A DNA stretch of 64,000 nucleotides from Burkholderiales bacterium. GTDB taxonomy: Bacteria; Pseudomonadota; Gammaproteobacteria; Burkholderiales; Casimicrobiaceae. Shown in pieces: positions 52,716 through 62,265 of the stretch; position 1 is the first letter of the stretch; each line of letters starts with the position of its first letter. A model generated the notes under the pieces. That model ran no database searches, was not told the origin of the DNA, and saw nothing but the letters and a program-made list of their open reading frames with translations. The position numbers and the translations under genes are program-made. The DNA is taken from the NCBI GenBank assembly GCA_025354165.1, contig JANXNI010000052.1:1-64000 (forward strand), written 5' to 3'.

Positions 52716-53351
52716 TTACCGTCCGGAAGCTGGTAACGCATCTTCCAGCCTGTGGACGATGGCATCGACCACTCGCGCGTCGATGCCGTGACCCAAGCCA
52801 GCAAAATGGTCGAGCGTCACCTGCGCCCCCAAAGCTTGCAATTGTGCTGACGCCTCCACCGCGAGCCGGACCGGTATCACCGCATCGGTGTCGCCATGAA
52901 TCAGGTGTACTCGCGTCGACGCGAGCGCGACGCGCGGCGCTTGCGCGAAGCGACCCGACAGTGCAATTACACGGGCCGCGGGCGGGTTCCCGATCTGAGT
53001 GGATTCGAGCGACATGATGGCACCCTGCGAAAAGCCGATCAGCGTCGTTTGTGCGGCTGACACTCCGCACGTCTGTTGCCACTGGTTCACGGCGTCAACG
53101 AATCCGGGCGTGGCAGCGGCGACCCGCGCCGGGCGATTCGCCTCGGTAATGCCACCGACCGAAAACCATTGCCAGCCCGGACCCGAAGCGTCCGGTGCCT
53201 GCACGCTGACGATCAATGCCTCGGGTAGATGCGGTGCCAACGCCTCCGCGAGCGGCACCAGGTGGCGCGCGGTGGAACCGACACCGTGGAACAGCAGCAC
53301 GAGCTGGCTTGGTGTAGCAGGCTGCTGGATGATCACGTCTTGGTTGTTCAT
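52716..53351 (-). CDS. Carboxylesterase (YpfH/phospholipase-carboxylesterase type)
   Basis: A 211-residue alpha/beta hydrolase with LVLLFHGVGSTARHLVPLAEALAPHLPEA at the N-terminus, the nucleophile elbow IGFSQGAIMSLES (about residue 108), VHLIHGDTDAVIPV with the acid, and FAGLGHGIDARVV with the catalytic histidine. It belongs to the small carboxylesterase family that includes YpfH and MhqD. The ATG at 53351 has GAGG 6 bases upstream; the longer frame overlaps the dioxygenase gene. Confidence 0.87.
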   Translation of the reverse strand: MNNQDVIIQQPATPSQLVLLFHGVGSTARHLVPLAEALAPHLPEALIVSVQAPDASGPGWQWFSVGGITEANRPARVAAATPGFVDAVNQWQQTCGVSAAQTTLIGFSQGAIMSLESTQIGNPPAARVIALSGRFAQAPRVALASTRVHLIHGDTDAVIPVRLAVEASAQLQALGAQVTLDHFAGLGHGIDARVVDAIVHRLEDALPASGR

Positions 53352-53358
53352 AGGATCC

Positions 53359-54171
53359 TCATCGATCAGTTCGCTTTGCGTCAATTTGTGCGGTCGTGCC
53401 GAACAGGAAGCTGTCCATCGACAACACGCCGTGCGTGATGCCGCCTTCAATTATGGTCGTCGGCAGCGATGAAGCGGCAGCTCCTGCAGTGACCAGCAGC
53501 GGCCAGAAGTGCTCCGCAGTCGGATGCGCACGGCGGGCATGCGGTGCCAGCTCCAGCGTCCGGCGCAAGCGGTCGCTGTCGCCTTGAACGACGGCTTCAC
53601 GCACCCACAAAGCGAACTCAGCGGCGTAGGCCTCGTCTCTGCCCGCAGATGAACGGAACTCGCCCAGATTGTGGGTGAGACTTCCGGAACCCACGATCAG
53701 CACGCCTTCGTCAGCCATTGGCGCGAGCGCCTGTCCAAACGCCCAGGCTGCATCGGCGTCAAGCCGCGACGGCAGCGACACCTGAAACACCGGTACGTCG
53801 GCTTCGGGATAGAGATATTTCAGCGGCACCCAGGCACCATGATCGAGGCCACGGCGCTCGTCCGTCTGCGCCTCCCAACCCGCTTTTTTCAACTGGTCGG
53901 CAGTGCGCTGCGCCAGTTGCGCATGACCCGGTGCCGGATAGTTCACCTCATACAGCGCGGAGTCAAAGCCGCCGAAGTCGTGAATCGTTACCGGTTGCGC
54001 GGCGGTGCTCACGCGAGGCGTGAGCGTCATCCAGTGCGGCGACACCACCAGTACCGCTTTCGGGCGCGGTAATGCGCGGCCCAGCGCGGTCAAACGCGGC
54101 CCGGCAACGCCGGGTTCGAGCGCAAAGGTGGGCGCGCCATGCGAGATGAACAGACTGGGCAGGCGAAGCAT
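53359..54171 (-). CDS. DODA-type extradiol dioxygenase
   Basis: A 270-residue class III (LigB-like) extradiol dioxygenase of the 4,5-DOPA dioxygenase/YgiD group. Metal and catalytic histidines lie in PSLFISHGAPTFALEPG, VVSPHWMTLTPRVS, RGLDHGAWVPLKYLYP and a C-terminal SMDSFLFG segment. It would open the ring of a catechol or hydroquinone. Its ATG overlaps the DoxX stop (TAATG), so the two are translationally coupled. Confidence 0.88.
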   Translation of the reverse strand: MLRLPSLFISHGAPTFALEPGVAGPRLTALGRALPRPKAVLVVSPHWMTLTPRVSTAAQPVTIHDFGGFDSALYEVNYPAPGHAQLAQRTADQLKKAGWEAQTDERRGLDHGAWVPLKYLYPEADVPVFQVSLPSRLDADAAWAFGQALAPMADEGVLIVGSGSLTHNLGEFRSSAGRDEAYAAEFALWVREAVVQGDSDRLRRTLELAPHARRAHPTAEHFWPLLVTAGAAASSLPTTIIEGGITHGVLSMDSFLFGTTAQIDAKRTDR

Positions 54172-54614
54172 TATCTGTCTCCGGTAATCAAGCGGTCGAC
54201 CGAGAACCGGCCTGCGCCACTAAACAGCAGCGATAGCGACGCCGCGAACAGGGCCAGCGCATATTCGTAGCCGCCTTTGTCGAGGAAGAGACCTTTGCTG
54301 ATATGCACGGAGAAGATCGCGATCAACATGGTGAACGCGAGTGCGGCGGCGGCGGGACGCACCAATAACCCAAAGACGAGTGCCAGTCCCCCGAAGAACT
54401 CCGCCGATCCAGCCAGCAGGGCCATCAGATAACCCGGGTTCAGGCCCATCGAGCTAAAGAATTGCCCGGTGCCTTCGAGACCATAGCCTCCGAACAAGCC
54501 AAACAGTTTCTGCGCACCATGCGCCGCGAAGATGATGCCCACAGGGACGCGTAGTGCCAGAGCGGCGGTGCCGTTGTCGGTGGCCAGCAGACGGTTAAAA
54601 AACGAGTTGTTCAT
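54171..54614 (-). CDS. DoxX-family membrane protein (paired with DODA dioxygenase)
   Basis: A 147-residue DoxX protein with four helices: TAALALRVPVGIIFAAHGAQKLFGLFGGYGLEGTGQFFSSMGL at the N-terminus (AHGAQKLFG is the family hallmark), then LLAGSAEFFGGLALVFGLLVRPAAAALAFTMLIAIF and LALFAASLSLLFSGAGRFSVD. It is the first gene of the minus-strand detoxification cluster and divergent from the LysR gene by 120 bp. The ATG at 54614 was chosen because the longer frame continues into the LysR gene's antisense. Confidence 0.9.
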   Translation of the reverse strand: MNNSFFNRLLATDNGTAALALRVPVGIIFAAHGAQKLFGLFGGYGLEGTGQFFSSMGLNPGYLMALLAGSAEFFGGLALVFGLLVRPAAAALAFTMLIAIFSVHISKGLFLDKGGYEYALALFAASLSLLFSGAGRFSVDRLITGDR

Positions 54615-54707
54615 GAGATTGATCCAGTTGTGTGCAGCGAACCGCTGCGATGGAGAGGACTTTAACAATCGCGAATGGATTGATAAATAGGGCGCAGAAG
54701 TACTAAC

Positions 54708-54726
54708 TATCCTGAAAATCGGGATA
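54708..54726. promoter_or_regulatory. Candidate LysR binding palindrome
   Basis: TATCC (54708-54712) and GGATA (54722-54726) are inverted with a 9-base AT-rich centre, matching the T-N11-A form of LysR sites. It lies 9 bases upstream of the lysR ATG and about 95 bp upstream of the divergent DoxX start, suited to autorepression and control of the cluster. Confidence 0.5.
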
Positions 54727-54734
54727 ATGACGAT

Positions 54735-55634
54735 ATGGACAAGTTTCACGAGATGCGCGCTTTCGTCACTGTGGTGGACACCGGCAGCTTTGTGCGTGCG
54801 GCGGATGCGTTGAATCTGTCGACAACGGCGATGTCGCGGCTGGTCGGTGATCTGGAGTCCCGGCTTGGCACACGACTCTTGCATCGAACCACCCGCAAGC
54901 TCTCTCTGACGCAGGAGGGCGAAGTCTTCTACGAACGTTGCAAGCGGTTGCTGGATGGCGTGGAGGAGGCCGAAGCGGAGCTGACCGCGCACTCCGGCGA
55001 GGCCATCGGACAGCTGCGGATCAACGTGCCGGTGACCTTCGGGTTGTTGCATCTGGCACCGCTGTGGCCCGCGTTTATGACGCTGCATCCGAAGGTGGTG
55101 CTCGACATCACGCTGGCCGACCGGCTGGTCGATCTGGTCGACGAAGGCTATGACCTTGCGGTGCGCATCGCGCGTTTGCAGGCGTCGTCGCTGGTCAGCC
55201 GTCGACTCATTTCAACGCGCCTGATCCTGTGCGCTTCCCCAGAGTACCTGCGCCGGGCCGGAACGCCGCAGCATCCATCAGAGCTTGCGCAGCATTCGGT
55301 GATCGCGTATGCGCTGCTGTCGACGGGCGATCAGTGGGATTTCGAAGGCCCGCAGGGTCCGGTCAGCGTGAAGGTGTCGCCACGCATGCGCACCAACAGC
55401 GGCGACACCTGTTGCGCTGCAGCCGTGCAGCATCAGGGCGTCGTGCTGCAGCCGTCGTTTTTGGTCGGCACCCATCTGGCCTCCGGCGCGCTGGTGGAGG
55501 TGCTGCCGCAATACCGGTCGATTGAGCTCGGCGTCTACGTGGTGTACCCGACCCGCAAGCACCTGACGCCCAAGGTGCGCGCGTTGATCGATTTTCTGGT
55601 GGACGCTTTTCGCATGCGGGCGTGGCCTGCCTGA
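54735..55634 (+). CDS. LysR-family transcriptional regulator
   Basis: A 299-residue LysR-type protein: the N-terminal winged helix is [57 protein letters not shown], and an effector-binding domain of two lobes follows from about residue 90 ([54 protein letters not shown]). It belongs to the branch that often controls adjacent DoxX or quinone-oxidoreductase genes. It is divergent from the DoxX-dioxygenase-esterase-reductase cluster. Confidence 0.93.
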   Translation: MDKFHEMRAFVTVVDTGSFVRAADALNLSTTAMSRLVGDLESRLGTRLLHRTTRKLSLTQEGEVFYERCKRLLDGVEEAEAELTAHSGEAIGQLRINVPVTFGLLHLAPLWPAFMTLHPKVVLDITLADRLVDLVDEGYDLAVRIARLQASSLVSRRLISTRLILCASPEYLRRAGTPQHPSELAQHSVIAYALLSTGDQWDFEGPQGPVSVKVSPRMRTNSGDTCCAAAVQHQGVVLQPSFLVGTHLASGALVEVLPQYRSIELGVYVVYPTRKHLTPKVRALIDFLVDAFRMRAWPA

Positions 55635-55795
55635 CGAGGCCTCCCAGGTTTTGCCCGCACGTCGTGAAAGCGTGTGTCGACGTTCGCAGGCTCGCTAAAG
55701 TGGTCAAGGTCGGAAGGCTGTTTTATTGTGTCGATTTTTTTTGCGAAAAAACAAACGCCACTCATTGCGATGCGAAAAACGCCAGAATTCAGTCC

Positions 55796-55972
55796 ATGCA
55801 ATCAGACTTTAAAGGCAACAAGCAGCACTTGCCGAGCAAACCCTGCGCGGTGTGCGGTCGCACGATGACGTGGCGTAAGGCGTGGGCAAAAAACTGGGAC
55901 GACGTGCGTTATTGCTCGGACGCCTGCCGCACCCGGAAGAACACGCATCCCGGAACGACGCATGGCATCTGA
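55796..55972 (+). CDS. DUF2256 zinc-ribbon-like small protein
   Basis: A 58-residue protein with the DUF2256 pattern [37 protein letters not shown], two CxxC-type cysteine pairs that probably bind zinc. It overlaps the start of the photolyase gene by 11 bases, and DUF2256 genes are regularly next to this photolyase/cryptochrome family. Its role is unknown. The upstream frame to 55622 is not conserved. Confidence 0.88.
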   Translation: MQSDFKGNKQHLPSKPCAVCGRTMTWRKAWAKNWDDVRYCSDACRTRKNTHPGTTHGI

Positions 55973-57551
55973 GTCGACGCCACGCGTCGGCGTGCGCAAT
56001 CTCGTGATCGTGTTGGGCGATCAGCTTGACCAGCAGTCATCCGCGTTCGACGGTTTCGACCCAGCGCTTGACGCCGTGTGGATGGCCGAAGTCGATGAGG
56101 AGTCCACGCACGTCTGGTCGGCGAAGCAGCGCATTGCGGTGTTTCTGAGCGCCATGCGGCACTTTGCGGCGCACGTGAGGGCACGTGGTTTCACCGTGCG
56201 TTACACGCGGCTGGAAACGCAGCAGGAAACCGCGACTGCTGGTTCAACGCTCGCCGGGGAGCTTGCCCGCAGCATCAATCACCTCAAACCGTCCGCTCTG
56301 GTGATAACCGCGCCGGGCGACTGGCGCGTTCTGCAGGCGTTGCGTGCGGTGGCGCAGCGCGAAGGTTTGCCGTTTGATCTGCGCGATGATCGCCACTTTT
56401 TCAGCACCGTGCGCGACTTCGCGGTGCACGCAAAAGGCCGCAAGCAACTGCGGCTTGAATACTGGTATCGCGAATTGAGGATGAAGTACGCGATCCTGCT
56501 GGAGGACGACGGCAAAACGCCGCTTGGTGGGCGCTGGAATTTTGATGCGGACAATCGCGAGTCTTTCGGAAAACAGGGCCCGACGGACGTTCCGGCACCA
56601 ACGCGCATGCCGCCGGACGAAATCACCACCGAGGTCATGCAACTCGTCAATACGCGATTCGTCGATCATCCGGGGCAGCTTGAGTCGTTCGGCTGGCCGG
56701 TTACGCGCGAAGAGGCGCTGCTCTCGCTGAACGATTTCGTCCGAGAACGGCTGCCGCTATTCGGGCAGTTTGAAGACGCCATGTGGGCGGGCGAAGTCTG
56801 GCTTTATCACTCGCATTTGAGCGCCGCGCTCAATCTTAAGCTGCTCAATCCTCGAGAGGTGGTGTGTGCCGCTGAATTGGCCTATCGCGAAGGCCGCGCT
56901 CCGCTCGCCGCAGTCGAAGGTTTTGTGCGGCAAATTCTCGGCTGGCGCGAGTATGTGCGTGGCATTTACTGGACGCAGATGCCCGACTATCTCGAAGGCA
57001 ACGCGCTCAACGCGCAGGCCGATCTGCCCGCGTTTTACTGGACTGGCAACACCGACATGGCCTGCCTGAAGGACGCGATCAGCCAGACGCTCAAGCACGG
57101 CTACGCGCATCACATTCAGCGGCTCATGGTGACGGGTCTTTACGCGCTGCTGCTCGGGGTGCGCCCGCAGGCCGTGCACGAGTGGTATCTGAGCGTGTAT
57201 GTCGACGCCGTGGAATGGGTTGAGCTGCCGAATACGCTCGGCATGAGCCAGTACGGCGACGGCGGACTTATGGCCAGCAAGCCTTATGTGGCGAGTGGCA
57301 GATACATCCAGCGCATGAGCAATTACTGTCAGGGTTGTCGCTACGATCCCGCCGTGTCGACCGGCCCCAAAGCCTGCCCATACACCACGCTGTACTGGGA
57401 CTTTCTGATTCGTCACGAGCCGAAGCTCAAGAAAAATCCGCGTATGGGCATGCAGCTGAAAAACCTTGCGCGACTCGACACCGCCGCGCGCGACGCCATC
57501 ACCACCCAGGCAGGTCAGCATCGTGCGGCAGTGACTTCTGCAGTCTTATAG
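55962..57551 (+). CDS. Fe-S photolyase/cryptochrome family protein
   Basis: A 529-residue member of the (6-4) photolyase-like PhrB/CryB family: the N-terminal Rossmann domain opens [22 protein letters not shown], the FAD-binding helical domain contains [22 protein letters not shown] and [17 protein letters not shown], and [28 protein letters not shown] near residues 455-485 provides [4Fe-4S] cysteines. Such proteins repair UV-induced (6-4) lesions or sense blue light. The stop codon TAG is the first three bases of a 116-bp palindromic element. Confidence 0.92.
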   Translation: MASESTPRVGVRNLVIVLGDQLDQQSSAFDGFDPALDAVWMAEVDEESTHVWSAKQRIAVFLSAMRHFAAHVRARGFTVRYTRLETQQETATAGSTLAGELARSINHLKPSALVITAPGDWRVLQALRAVAQREGLPFDLRDDRHFFSTVRDFAVHAKGRKQLRLEYWYRELRMKYAILLEDDGKTPLGGRWNFDADNRESFGKQGPTDVPAPTRMPPDEITTEVMQLVNTRFVDHPGQLESFGWPVTREEALLSLNDFVRERLPLFGQFEDAMWAGEVWLYHSHLSAALNLKLLNPREVVCAAELAYREGRAPLAAVEGFVRQILGWREYVRGIYWTQMPDYLEGNALNAQADLPAFYWTGNTDMACLKDAISQTLKHGYAHHIQRLMVTGLYALLLGVRPQAVHEWYLSVYVDAVEWVELPNTLGMSQYGDGGLMASKPYVASGRYIQRMSNYCQGCRYDPAVSTGPKACPYTTLYWDFLIRHEPKLKKNPRMGMQLKNLARLDTAARDAITTQAGQHRAAVTSAVL

Positions 57552-57664
57552 CTTTTCTTTGAAAACCTTGCTGCATGGGGGCTAGAAGAGTATTTGTGTG
57601 TTGGTCGAGTATTTGCCAATTACGAGCTTAGCCCCTATTCAGTGGTCGTTACAGATAAAAGCTG
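57549..57664. repeat. 116-bp intergenic palindromic element, copy 3
   Basis: Same 35 + 46 + 35 layout. Outer ends TAGCTTTT (57549-57556) and AAAAGCTG (57657-57664); inner ends CTGCATGGGGGCT (57571-57583) and AGCCCCTATTCAG (57630-57642); exact centre TCGA. The first three bases are the photolyase stop codon. The remainder of the gap to 57859 (195 bp) shows no gene or clear signal apart from the promoter region of the aminotransferase. Confidence 0.88.
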
Positions 57665-57859
57665 ATGTGGTCTCTAGGTGCTTTCAACGCTCTTGGTGTC
57701 GCGGCAGGGAGCGATGGATTTGCGGCGGCCTTTGATCGAGGCTGACGCGGGTCGAATAAATCGGTGGAGCCAAGTCCGGGCACTACGTACTGAAGAACGT
57801 ATGAGCGAGGCGGATCGCGAGCGTTCGAGCATCTACCTCCGTTGCCATAGACTGCCCGC

Positions 57860-59017
57860 ATGCGCGAACACTTCCTTTTAGATCCCGCCACAATTTTTCT
57901 GAACCACGGCAGTTTTGGTGCTTGCCCACGCGAAGTCTTCGAGACCCAGCACATGTGGCAGCTGGAAATGGAAAAGAACCCAGTCGCCTTTCTCGGTCGC
58001 CGCTCTGCGGAATTGCTGCGCCACGCACGCGAACGTCTGGGTGAAACCATTGGAGCCTGCGCCGATGATCTGGTGTTCATGCCCAACGCGACGACGGGCG
58101 TCAACACTGTCGCGCAGTCGCTGACGCTGCAGCCGGGTGATGAGGTGCTGACGACCGACCTCGAGTACGGTGCCTGCGACGCCACATGGAAGCGTGTATG
58201 CGAACGGGCGGGCGCGACGTACAAACGCGTCGAAATCCCGTTGCCGTATCGTCGCGACGAGGTGGTTGCCCGCGTGATGGCCGGTGTGACGGATCACACG
58301 CGCCTGATCTTCGTCAGCCACATCACCTCGACCACTGCTCTGATCCTGCCGGTGGCGGAACTCTGTGCGGCGGCACGCGCGCGCGGCGTTTTGACGCTGA
58401 TCGACGGCGCGCATGCGCCGGGGCAAATCCCGCTCGATCTTGCGGCGGTCGATGCTGATTTCTACGTCGGCAATTGTCACAAGTGGCTGTGCGCGCCCAA
58501 GGGCTCGGGCTTTCTGCATGCACGACCGGAGCATCACGCGCTGCTCGATGCGCCGGTGACCAGTTGGGGCTATGCCTCCGGTACCGGAGGTCATTCAGGT
58601 TTCGACGCCTACCTCGGCACCACCACGCTCGAACGGCGCATGCAGTGGCAGGGCACGCGCGATATCGCCTCCTGGCTCTCGGTCCCGGCAGCGATTGAGT
58701 TTCAGGCGCGGCACGATTGGCCTGCAGTGCGCGCACATTCGCACGCGCTAGCGCGTCATGCGCACGACACGCTCACGCAGCGCTACGGTCTGGCACCGGT
58801 CGCGCAAGACGAAGACTGGGCGCAAATGGTCGTGATCCCGGTGCCGACGCAGGACGCCGACGCGCTGCGTCGACGCCTGTACGACGAAAGCCGCATCGAA
58901 GTGCCCGTCACCACGCATGCGGGCCAGGTGTTTGTGCGCGTCTCGGTGCAGGGCTACAACACGGAGGATGACATCGACGCGCTGCTCAACGCACCGGCGC
59001 TCGCGCGCGCTGCCTAA
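57860..59017 (+). CDS. Class V aminotransferase (isopenicillin N epimerase-like)
   Basis: A 385-residue PLP enzyme of fold type I. The N-terminus FLNHGSFGACPREVF is typical of the isopenicillin N epimerase/cysteine desulfurase-like branch; LIDGAHAPGQIPLDL carries the PLP-ring aspartate; the Schiff-base lysine lies in GNCHKWLCAPKGSGFL (about residues 208-223). It could be an epimerase, desulfurase-like enzyme or a transaminase; the substrate is unknown. It stands alone before the hsd locus. Confidence 0.88.
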   Translation: MREHFLLDPATIFLNHGSFGACPREVFETQHMWQLEMEKNPVAFLGRRSAELLRHARERLGETIGACADDLVFMPNATTGVNTVAQSLTLQPGDEVLTTDLEYGACDATWKRVCERAGATYKRVEIPLPYRRDEVVARVMAGVTDHTRLIFVSHITSTTALILPVAELCAAARARGVLTLIDGAHAPGQIPLDLAAVDADFYVGNCHKWLCAPKGSGFLHARPEHHALLDAPVTSWGYASGTGGHSGFDAYLGTTTLERRMQWQGTRDIASWLSVPAAIEFQARHDWPAVRAHSHALARHAHDTLTQRYGLAPVAQDEDWAQMVVIPVPTQDADALRRRLYDESRIEVPVTTHAGQVFVRVSVQGYNTEDDIDALLNAPALARAA

Positions 59018-59089
59018 GTCCGCAGCCACTCCGGTCGCGCCCGGACATAATGCTCCGACTTCACGAATCGATCCCCCTATCAGCTCTCA

Positions 59090-60541
59090 ATGTTCGAACA
59101 AGCCTTCAAAAATATCGACGACGTTCTCTGGAAAGAAGCAGGCTGCACCACCGAGCTGGATTACACCGAGCAAACTTCCTGGCTCCTCTTCCTCAAATAT
59201 CTTGACGGGCTGGAGCAGGACAAGGCGACCGAGGCGGAGCTTGAGGGTAAGAAGTACACGCACATCATCGCTGCACCGTATCGCTGGGATGTGTGGGCTG
59301 CGCCGAAGGGCGCGGACGGCAAGCTCGATCACAACAAAGCGCTCACTGGCGACGACCTGCGCGAATTCGTCGACCGCACGCTCTTCCCTTTCCTGCAAGG
59401 TTTCAAGCAAAAAGCCAGCGGCCCGAACACGCTTGAATACAAAATCGGCGAAATCTTCGGCGAGATCAAAAACAAGATCGTCAGCGGCTACAACCTGCGC
59501 GAAATCATCGACCATATCGACGCGTTGCGCTTTCGCTCACAGACCGAAAAGCACGAGCTCTCGCACCTGTACGAAGCCAAAATCAAGAACATGGGCAACG
59601 CGGGCAGGAACGGCGGCGAGTACTACACGCCGCGCCCGCTGATCCGCGCGATGGTGCAGGTCACCGCGCCAACAATCGGCGAAACGATTTACGACGGCGC
59701 CTGCGGTTCGGCGGGCTTTTTGTGCGAATCGTATGATTACCTGCGCCCGCATGCGACCAAGGCCGCCGACCTGAAAACCCTGCAAGAACGCACGTTTTAC
59801 GGCAAAGAGAAAAAGTCCCTCGCCTACGTCATCGCGATCATGAACATGATCCTGCACGGCATCGAAGCACCGAATATTACGCACACCAACACGCTCGCCG
59901 AAAACCTGGCCGACGTGCAGGAAAAAGACCGCTTCGACGTCATCCTCGCGAACCCGCCGTTCGGTGGCAAAGAGCGGAAGGAAGTGCAGCAAAACTTCAA
60001 CATCAAGACGGCAGAAACCGCGTTTCTGTTCATGCAGCACTTCATCAAAATGCTGCGCGCCGGGGGCCGCGCAGCAGTGGTGATCAAGAACACCTTCCTC
60101 TCGAACACCGACAACGCCTCGGTCAGCTTGCGCAAGCTTTTGCTCGAAAGCTGCAACCTGCACACCGTGCTCGACTGCCCCGGCGGCACCTTCCTCGGCG
60201 CGGGCGTCAAAACCGTCGTGCTCTTTTTCGAGAAAGGCGCACCGACCCGAAAGGTTTGGTACTACCAGCTCGAACCCGGCCGCAACATGGGCAAAACCAA
60301 CCCGCTCAACGACGCCGACCTCGCCCAATTCATCACGCTGCAAAAGACGTTTGCTGATTCCGGCAAAAGCTGGAGCGTGGACGCAACGAACATCGACGCC
60401 ACCACGTTCGATCTGTCAGTCAAGAACCCCGACGGCGGTGAAATCATCACCCACCGCAGCCCGCAAGACATCATGGACGAAATCGCCGCGCTGGATGCGG
60501 AGAGTGCTGAGGTTTTGAAATCCATTGCGGAGATGCTTTGA
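59090..60541 (+). CDS. hsdM: Type I restriction-modification methyltransferase HsdM
   Basis: A 483-residue N6-adenine methyltransferase. The N-terminal HsdM_N helical region (residues 1-130, with SWLLFLKYLDGLEQDK) is followed by the catalytic domain with SAM motif YDGACGSAGFLCESY and the catalytic NPPF in ILANPPFGGKERKE, then KNTFLSNTDNASVSLRKLLLES. It methylates adenine at the site chosen by HsdS. It overlaps hsdS by 4 bases (TTGA). Confidence 0.95.
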   Translation: MFEQAFKNIDDVLWKEAGCTTELDYTEQTSWLLFLKYLDGLEQDKATEAELEGKKYTHIIAAPYRWDVWAAPKGADGKLDHNKALTGDDLREFVDRTLFPFLQGFKQKASGPNTLEYKIGEIFGEIKNKIVSGYNLREIIDHIDALRFRSQTEKHELSHLYEAKIKNMGNAGRNGGEYYTPRPLIRAMVQVTAPTIGETIYDGACGSAGFLCESYDYLRPHATKAADLKTLQERTFYGKEKKSLAYVIAIMNMILHGIEAPNITHTNTLAENLADVQEKDRFDVILANPPFGGKERKEVQQNFNIKTAETAFLFMQHFIKMLRAGGRAAVVIKNTFLSNTDNASVSLRKLLLESCNLHTVLDCPGGTFLGAGVKTVVLFFEKGAPTRKVWYYQLEPGRNMGKTNPLNDADLAQFITLQKTFADSGKSWSVDATNIDATTFDLSVKNPDGGEIITHRSPQDIMDEIAALDAESAEVLKSIAEML

Positions 60542-61902
60542 AGTCGACTTGGGGCGTGAAGACGCTCAGTGAAGTCGCGAAAATCGGTTACGGCTACACG
60601 GAAAGCGCGTCAAGCGAAGCTATCGGTCCGCGCTTCCTTCGAATTACAGACATCCAGAATGATTCGGTCGATTGGGAGCGTGTTCCCTATTGCAAGATAG
60701 TTGCTTCGGAGATTTCGCGTTTTCGATTGCAGAGCGGAGATATTGTCTTTGCGCGCACCGGTGCGACTACGGGAAAGAGCTTCCTCGTGCGCGATCCGCC
60801 CGATGCGGTTTTCGCATCCTATCTTATTCGGCTACGAATACTTGAGAACACGCTGACTCCGGAATTCCTTGCGCTTTTTTTTCAAACCGCCGAATACTGG
60901 GACTCGATAGAAGCGGGTTCAACGGGTAGCGCCCAAGGCGGAGTCAATGCGACCAAACTCGGCGCTTTGTCAGTTCCAATACCGCCGATGTTCGAACAGC
61001 AGCGAATCGTCGGCATCCTCGACGAAGCGTTTGACGGCATCGCCACCGCCAAAGCCAACGCCGAAAAGAACCTCCAAAACGCCCGCGCCCTGTTCGAAAG
61101 CCACCTGCAAGCCGTTTTCACGCAAAGCGGCGAGATAGTCACACCGAGGCGCAAAACTGGGAGTCAGCCAGTACGATTTGCCACAACCGATGAAGCGGAC
61201 CGCGTGAATGCCGGACGAGCGACGAAAACCGGGGGCCGAGACGCTTCTCTTCGCCATATTCCCGGCGAACGGTCACTTTGTGTCGGTATGCCGTCCACTG
61301 GAACTCGCGCTGGCTGGCACTGGGAGGCGTTGTCGGATATTGCCAGACTGGAATCAGGACACACCCCTAGCCGTCGGCACCCGGAGTACTGGGGCGGGAC
61401 AGTTCCGTGGATTGGCATACAAGACGCTAGGGCACATCATGGCGACGTCATCGACGAAACCATGCAGACGACGAACGAGCTTGGCATTAGTAATTCGTCT
61501 GCGAGAGTGCTCCCGATCAACACCGTTTGCCTGTCTAGAACGGCCTCGGTTGGTTATGTCGTCGTTATGGGACGCCCAATGGCGACAAGTCAGGACTTCG
61601 TGAACTGGGTTTGCAGCGACGCTTTGCTACCGGAATTCCTAAAGTATGTGTTTCTTGCCGAAGGGCGCCAAGGCTTGCTGCGCTACGCAAGCGGTTCGGT
61701 GCATCAAACCATTTACTTTCCCGAAGCGAAGGGTTTTCATGTGTGTCTTCCCGACGCGAAAGAGCAGCGCCGAATCGTTGAGCAATGCGACGCGCTACGC
61801 ACCGAAACCCAACGCCTCGAATCCCTCTACCAGCAAAAACTCACCGCGCTCGACGCGCTGAAAAAGTCGTTGTTGCATCAGGCGTTCAGCGGCGCGCTGT
61901 GA
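60538..61902 (+). CDS. hsdS: Type I specificity subunit HsdS
   Basis: A 454-residue protein with two target-recognition domains (about residues 1-155 and 255-405) separated by and followed by conserved helical spacers, EQQRIVGILDEAFDGIATAKANAEKNLQNARALFESHLQAVF and EQRRIVEQCDALRTETQRLESLYQQKLTALDALKKSLLHQAF. The spacers set the distance between the two half-sites of the DNA target, which cannot be read from sequence. The TTG start overlaps hsdM. The first recognition domain is visibly AT-richer than its surroundings, as in exchangeable hsdS domains. Confidence 0.93.
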   Translation: MKSTWGVKTLSEVAKIGYGYTESASSEAIGPRFLRITDIQNDSVDWERVPYCKIVASEISRFRLQSGDIVFARTGATTGKSFLVRDPPDAVFASYLIRLRILENTLTPEFLALFFQTAEYWDSIEAGSTGSAQGGVNATKLGALSVPIPPMFEQQRIVGILDEAFDGIATAKANAEKNLQNARALFESHLQAVFTQSGEIVTPRRKTGSQPVRFATTDEADRVNAGRATKTGGRDASLRHIPGERSLCVGMPSTGTRAGWHWEALSDIARLESGHTPSRRHPEYWGGTVPWIGIQDARAHHGDVIDETMQTTNELGISNSSARVLPINTVCLSRTASVGYVVVMGRPMATSQDFVNWVCSDALLPEFLKYVFLAEGRQGLLRYASGSVHQTIYFPEAKGFHVCLPDAKEQRRIVEQCDALRTETQRLESLYQQKLTALDALKKSLLHQAFSGAL

Positions 61903-61995
61903 TCTCGCCGCTGGCCCCGTGCCTCTCCGTAGAGGAGGGTTGGGTGGCGGTTTGAGCGAATGCTGCGAGCGACTCTGTCGAGTCTTTCCGAATAT

Positions 61996-62111
61996 CAGCT
62001 TTTGCCTGAAATCGTTATTGTTGTTGGGCTAGTGCGACGTTTAGGCGATTATCGGTAATTGCACTTTTTTGAATCTAGCCCAACTCGAATGGGGTTTTCA
62101 GTAAAAAGCTG
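61996..62111. repeat. 116-bp intergenic palindromic element, copy 4
   Basis: Same 35 + 46 + 35 layout. Outer ends CAGCTTTT (61996-62003) and AAAAGCTG (62104-62111); inner ends TTGGGCT (62024-62030) and AGCCCAA (62077-62083). The centre is TCGG rather than TCGA. The arms match at about 25 of 35 positions. It lies 93 bases after the hsdS stop, between hsdS and fic; the rest of the gap holds the fic operators. Confidence 0.85.
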
Positions 62112-62147
62112 CCTATGTCAGGCGCGTGTACACAGTCTCGCGTTTGT

Positions 62148-62173
62148 CTATACATGAGACTCCATACGTGTTA
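62148..62173 (+). promoter_or_regulatory. Fic operator-like repeat, site 1
   Basis: This 26-mer begins CTATACA and ends ACGTGTTA. It matches site 2 at 17 of 26 positions in the same orientation, 41 bases (about four helix turns) upstream of it. It is probably a second, weaker site for the same regulator. Confidence 0.5.
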
Positions 62174-62188
62174 ACGAATCGCCAATTT

Positions 62189-62214
62189 CTATACACGTGA
62201 AACTTCACGTGATA
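62189..62214 (+). promoter_or_regulatory. Fic operator-like palindrome, site 2
   Basis: Within CTATACACGTGAAACTTCAC...ATA lies a perfect 18-bp palindrome, CACGTGAA (62194-62201), two bases, TTCACGTG (62204-62211). It lies 52 bases before the fic ATG. The Fic protein has a C-terminal winged helix, so autoregulation is a plausible reading; it is inferred, not shown. Confidence 0.6.
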
Positions 62215-62265
62215 AGCTAAACGCTGTTTTCTTATCACTTGGCAGCCGATTTTTCGGATCAGACA

